A stretch of DNA of 55,407 nt. Origin: Mycoplasmatota bacterium (GTDB lineage Bacteria; Bacillota_I; Bacilli_A; Izemoplasmatales; Hujiaoplasmataceae). The notes beneath the pieces were generated by a model, which saw only the letters and a program-made list of their open reading frames with translations, did no database searches and was not told where the DNA came from. Below, piece by piece: positions 52,380 through 55,407 of the stretch; the stretch's first letter is position 1, and every line of letters begins with the position of its first letter. The DNA lies in the NCBI GenBank assembly GCA_016342455.1, contig JAEIOE010000009.1:1-55407 (forward strand), given 5' to 3'. The position numbers were made by a program, and so were the translations under genes.

Positions 52380-53806
52380 TGAGTAAAGACAGAGAAAAAA
52401 TCTTACAAGTCGAGAATTTAACAGTCTCATTCCGTACTACTCAAGGTATGGTTAGAGCCGTAAGAGGTGTAACTTTTGATTTATACAAAGGTGAAACTTT
52501 AGCTATCGTTGGTGAATCAGGTTCAGGTAAATCTGTATCATCAAGAACAATCATGGGTATCTTAGCTCCAAATGGTATTATTGATGACGGAAAAATTATG
52601 TATGAAGGACAAGACTTAACAACAGTTGATGAAGATCATTTCCATGAATTACGTGGTAATAAAATTGGTATGATTTTCCAAGACCCTATGTCAAGTTTAA
52701 ATCCAATTATGAGAATTGGTCGTCAAATTACTGAAGGTATGTTACTAAATGGTAAAAGATACAAGAATAGACAAAAAGCTCTATATGCAGAAGACAGAAA
52801 TATATACAAAGAAATTCTACACAATATAGATCAACTTAAGAAAAATAGAAAAAAAGATTTAAAAGTTATCAAAGAAGGTACTTCTACAAAAACTGTTGCT
52901 GAAGTGAATACGTTATTTAATCAACAATTTGCAGAAAAACTTGCATTAGTGAAACCTGCTAAAGCAAAGTTTCACTCATCTAAAAAAGCTGCAGGAATTA
53001 AAGCGAAAGCTGATTTAAAGGCTGAAACTGAAAGAATTAATGCGTTAATAGCTGCTTTAGATAAAGCGGATGATACTTACAAAGAGAAAAAAGAAGCGCT
53101 AAAAGAAGAACTAAGAAGATACATAAAAGTAACTAAAAAAGAAGCTTATGAAAAAGCACTAAAAATCATGGATGAGGTAGGTATTCCTCAACCGGACAGA
53201 AGATTCAGACAATATCCATTCCAATTTTCAGGTGGGATGAGACAAAGAATCGTTATTGCTATTGCCTTAACAGCTAGTCCAGATGTTTTGATTTGTGATG
53301 AACCAACAACTGCACTTGATGTTACAATCCAAGCTCAAATTCTTGAATTAATTAATAATTTAAGAGTTGAAAGAAATTTATCAGTTATTTTTATTACCCA
53401 TGACCTTGGTGTTGTTGCCAATATGGCTGACAGAATCGGTGTTATGTATGCTGGTAAAATCGTAGAAATTGGGACTTCTGAAGATATTTTCTATAGTCCT
53501 ACACATCCTTATACTTGGGCATTATTAAGTTCTATGCCTGATTTAGACTCAAAAGACAGATTGGTTGCTATTCCAGGAACCCCACCGAATATGCTTTTCC
53601 CTCCAAAGGGTGATGCATTCGCTGACCGTAATATATACGCTATGAAAATAGACTTTGAGAGACAACCTCCAATGTTTAAAATTAGTGAAACACACAGTGC
53701 AGCAACTTGGTTATTACATCCTGATGCACCAAAGGTTAATATGCCTGATGTAATTAAAGTTAGAATTGATAGAATGTTGGCACAATCAGAGGAGGAAACT
53801 GTATAA
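52379..53806 (+). CDS. oppD: Oligopeptide ABC ATPase OppD with helical insert
   Basis: 475 aa against about 330 normally. Walker A is GESGSGKS (about 43), Q-loop MIFQDPMSSLNP (about 98-109), signature FSGGMRQR (283-290), Walker B VLICDEPTTALD and H-loop ITHDLGVV. Between the Q-loop and the signature, residues about 125-255 are a Lys/Glu/Ala-rich, probably coiled-coil insert. The C-terminal extension has HPYTWALLSSMP, as usual for OppD, but no Cys cluster is seen. It starts on the last base of the oppC stop. Confidence 0.9.
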   Translation: MSKDREKILQVENLTVSFRTTQGMVRAVRGVTFDLYKGETLAIVGESGSGKSVSSRTIMGILAPNGIIDDGKIMYEGQDLTTVDEDHFHELRGNKIGMIFQDPMSSLNPIMRIGRQITEGMLLNGKRYKNRQKALYAEDRNIYKEILHNIDQLKKNRKKDLKVIKEGTSTKTVAEVNTLFNQQFAEKLALVKPAKAKFHSSKKAAGIKAKADLKAETERINALIAALDKADDTYKEKKEALKEELRRYIKVTKKEAYEKALKIMDEVGIPQPDRRFRQYPFQFSGGMRQRIVIAIALTASPDVLICDEPTTALDVTIQAQILELINNLRVERNLSVIFITHDLGVVANMADRIGVMYAGKIVEIGTSEDIFYSPTHPYTWALLSSMPDLDSKDRLVAIPGTPPNMLFPPKGDAFADRNIYAMKIDFERQPPMFKISETHSAATWLLHPDAPKVNMPDVIKVRIDRMLAQSEEETV

Positions 53807-54969
53807 TGGCAAAACAAGAAAGCAGAACTCCGGTATTAAGCGTAAGACATTTAAAACAATATTTTACATCTGGACGCGGAAAAAACAAACTTGTAATTAA
53901 AGCTGTTGATGATATTAGTTTTGATATCTTTCAAGGGGAAGTATTCGGTTTAGTTGGGGAATCTGGATGTGGGAAAACTACAACGGGTAGAACAATTATT
54001 AAATTATACGAACCTACTGATGGAGAAGTGTTCTTCTTAGGACAATTAATCTCTGCTGGTACTGAAGGTAATAAAGAAGCTATTAGAAGAAAAAAAGTTG
54101 ATATTGCAAGCAAGATCAAAGACTTAAAACTTCAAATGAAAGAAGAATTAACGAATGATCCAGAAAAAGCAGCGGAAATTAAATCAAGCTATAATCAAAA
54201 AATAGGAGTTTTAAGAAAAGAAAAATCTGAGTTCATAGAAGAACAAAAGATTGATATTCATAGAAGAAAACAAACTGTAGAAGTTGATTATGATTTAATG
54301 AGAAATATGCAAATGATTTTCCAAGATCCAATTGCTTCCCTTGACCCTCGTATGACGGTTAAAGAAATTGTTGCAGAAGGACTAAGAATTTCAGGAGAAA
54401 AAAGAGATAGCGTAATTAATGAAAAAGTTAACGAAGTTTTAAAAACAGTTGGATTATTACCAGAACATGCTAGTCGTTACCCTCATGAGTTTAGTGGTGG
54501 ACAACGTCAAAGAATTGGTATTGCTAGAGCTTTAATTGTAGCGCCGAAATTCATCATTGCTGATGAACCAGTGTCTGCACTAGATGTTTCAATTCAAGCA
54601 CAGGTAATTAACTTATTGAACGACTTACGTAAAACCTTAGGAATTACAATTATGTTTATCGCCCATGACCTTTCAGTTATTAAGTATTTTAGTGATAGAA
54701 TTGGGGTAATGTATTATGGTAACTTAGTTGAGTTAACTTCAGCTGAGGAATTATTCTTAAACCCATTACATCCTTATACAAGGTCATTATTATCTGCAGT
54801 ACCATTACCAGACCCTAGATACGAAAAGAAGCGTAAGAGAATGGTATATAGACCTGCAGAGCTTCATGATTATAAAACAGATACGCCAAAACTTCATGAA
54901 ATTAAAGAAGGACATTTTGTTTATGCAAATAACAAAGAAATCGCAGAATACAAAAAAGTTCTAAAATAA
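53806..54969 (+). CDS. oppF: Oligopeptide ABC ATPase OppF with helical insert
   Basis: 387 aa against about 320 normally. Walker A is GESGCGKTT (about 50), signature FSGGQRQR, Walker B FIIADEPVSALD, H-loop IAHDLSVI, and HPYTRSLLSAVPLPD. An insert of about 75 residues (roughly 85-162), charged and helical, lies before the Q-loop MIFQDPIASLDP (M170). OppD carries its insert after the Q-loop, so the two ATPases are extended on opposite sides. Start overlaps oppD stop (TAATG). GGAGG is upstream. Confidence 0.9.
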   Translation: MAKQESRTPVLSVRHLKQYFTSGRGKNKLVIKAVDDISFDIFQGEVFGLVGESGCGKTTTGRTIIKLYEPTDGEVFFLGQLISAGTEGNKEAIRRKKVDIASKIKDLKLQMKEELTNDPEKAAEIKSSYNQKIGVLRKEKSEFIEEQKIDIHRRKQTVEVDYDLMRNMQMIFQDPIASLDPRMTVKEIVAEGLRISGEKRDSVINEKVNEVLKTVGLLPEHASRYPHEFSGGQRQRIGIARALIVAPKFIIADEPVSALDVSIQAQVINLLNDLRKTLGITIMFIAHDLSVIKYFSDRIGVMYYGNLVELTSAEELFLNPLHPYTRSLLSAVPLPDPRYEKKRKRMVYRPAELHDYKTDTPKLHEIKEGHFVYANNKEIAEYKKVLK

Positions 54970-54970
54970 T

Positions 54971-55330
54971 ATGTTAAGAAGATTTTTGATAAATGTAGTT
55001 CTCTCGGGATTAATGTTTCTCATATTAATGTATGCAAGATTCTTAGGAGAGTTCTCAATACTAAATGTTCTAAATGGCTTATTTGTGGTAGGAATTATCA
55101 TGTTCTCAGTAGGGATTTTAACAGTCACTAACGCAGGGCAAGCATTTCGAGGAATCGGATTCATCTATAAGAAAATGTTTTCCAAGAAATACACTAGTAC
55201 ATCATATTATGAATATTTAAAGACGTTAGATAGTTCTGAAAAAGAAAAACCTACGGGTTGGCCAGCTTTATTAGTTGGGATGATCTATTTAGCTTTATCA
55301 ATAATATTTTCAGTTATTGAATATTTATAA
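54971..55330 (+). CDS. DUF3899-like small membrane protein
   Basis: A 119-aa protein with three spans (about 5-24, 29-52, 97-117). After the second is a basic cytoplasmic loop (YKKMFSKKYTSTSYYEYLK) ending in KEKPTGWPALLVG. The pattern matches DUF3899 proteins of Bacillota. It begins one base after the oppF stop, so it is the last gene of the operon. Function unknown. Confidence 0.6.
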   Translation: MLRRFLINVVLSGLMFLILMYARFLGEFSILNVLNGLFVVGIIMFSVGILTVTNAGQAFRGIGFIYKKMFSKKYTSTSYYEYLKTLDSSEKEKPTGWPALLVGMIYLALSIIFSVIEYL

Positions 55331-55379
55331 AAATAGGTTGAATGTCAAGGATAGGGGTTCAACTAAATAAAAAGAAAAA

Positions 55380-55407
55380 AGAGGTGTTATTCCAAAGTTT
55401 GGAATAA
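55380..55407 (+). terminator. Start of the opp-operon terminator, cut by the window edge
   Basis: TTATTCCAAA and TTTGGAATAA form a palindrome at 55387-55407. With the preceding AGAGGTG it would be the left arm of a larger stem whose right arm lies outside. Confidence 0.55.

Overview
The window comes from a low-GC (about a third G+C) wall-less or wall-poor bacterium, most likely of the Mycoplasmatota/Bacillota border group (Izemoplasmatales or Acholeplasmatales type). Reasons: very AT-rich coding DNA, many lipoproteins with short MKK...C signal peptides, a K+-type membrane pyrophosphatase, NfnAB, a flotillin/NfeD pair, and an Opp system whose subunits carry mycoplasma-like insertions. Tryptophan is TGG throughout, so TGA is very probably a stop here. 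Promoters are mostly extended -10 (TGn-TATAAT) and terminators are classic hairpins with T tails. No rRNA, tRNA or CRISPR array was seen.

Layout. 1-3.7 kb: a c-di-GMP signalling protein (PAS-GGDEF-HD-GYP) with a broken N-terminus, then three small proteins, one a degenerate prephenate-dehydratase-fold protein. 4-9.7 kb: sulfur genes, namely a CoA-disulfide-reductase/rhodanese fusion with a YeeE/YedE sulfur transporter, then a TauABC-like ABC importer. 9.7-15.3 kb: a CotH-kinase lipoprotein (minus strand), then a CcpA-controlled GPH sugar symporter and a YihQ-like GH31 glycosidase. 15.4-20.2 kb: a DUF2161 nuclease-like protein, a PQ-loop protein, NfeD and flotillin, a ZIP metal transporter and an MBL-fold hydrolase. 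20.3-22.3 kb: a complete IS1634-type insertion sequence with perfect 22-bp ends, abutting the last 26 codons of a destroyed oligopeptide permease gene.

22.4-31.4 kb: a starch/maltodextrin locus. It has a surface-anchored pullulanase (minus strand) diverging from a MalE-MalF-MalG-amylase operon and a starch-binding-like lipoprotein, with cre (CcpA) sites between. The importer has no ATPase gene here. 31.5-35.4 kb: electron-bifurcating NfnAB, a frameshifted GtrA protein and a pseudopilin/leucine-rich-repeat fusion. 35.4-41.7 kb, minus strand: ferritin, a FlaR-like P-loop kinase, an M3 oligopeptidase, HppA pyrophosphatase, a YjbQ protein and an Mpv17-like membrane protein. 41.7-45 kb: a methyltransferase and an S41-protease lipoprotein. 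45-55.3 kb: an oppA-B-C-D-F operon with unusual architecture and a small DUF3899-like membrane protein.

Working together, the proteins suggest a heterotrophic fermenter. It would degrade alpha-glucans and peptides outside the cell, import the fragments through ABC and GPH carriers under CcpA control, balance electrons through Nfn, and take up or reduce sulfur compounds. The most unusual items are the remodelled Opp transporter (an oppC insert of about 340 residues, opposed oppD/oppF inserts, a 14-codon leader ORF), the pseudopilin-LRR fusion, the YihQ-like enzyme lacking the sulfonate-binding Arg, the permease remnant beside the IS, and a GC-rich patch inside malG.
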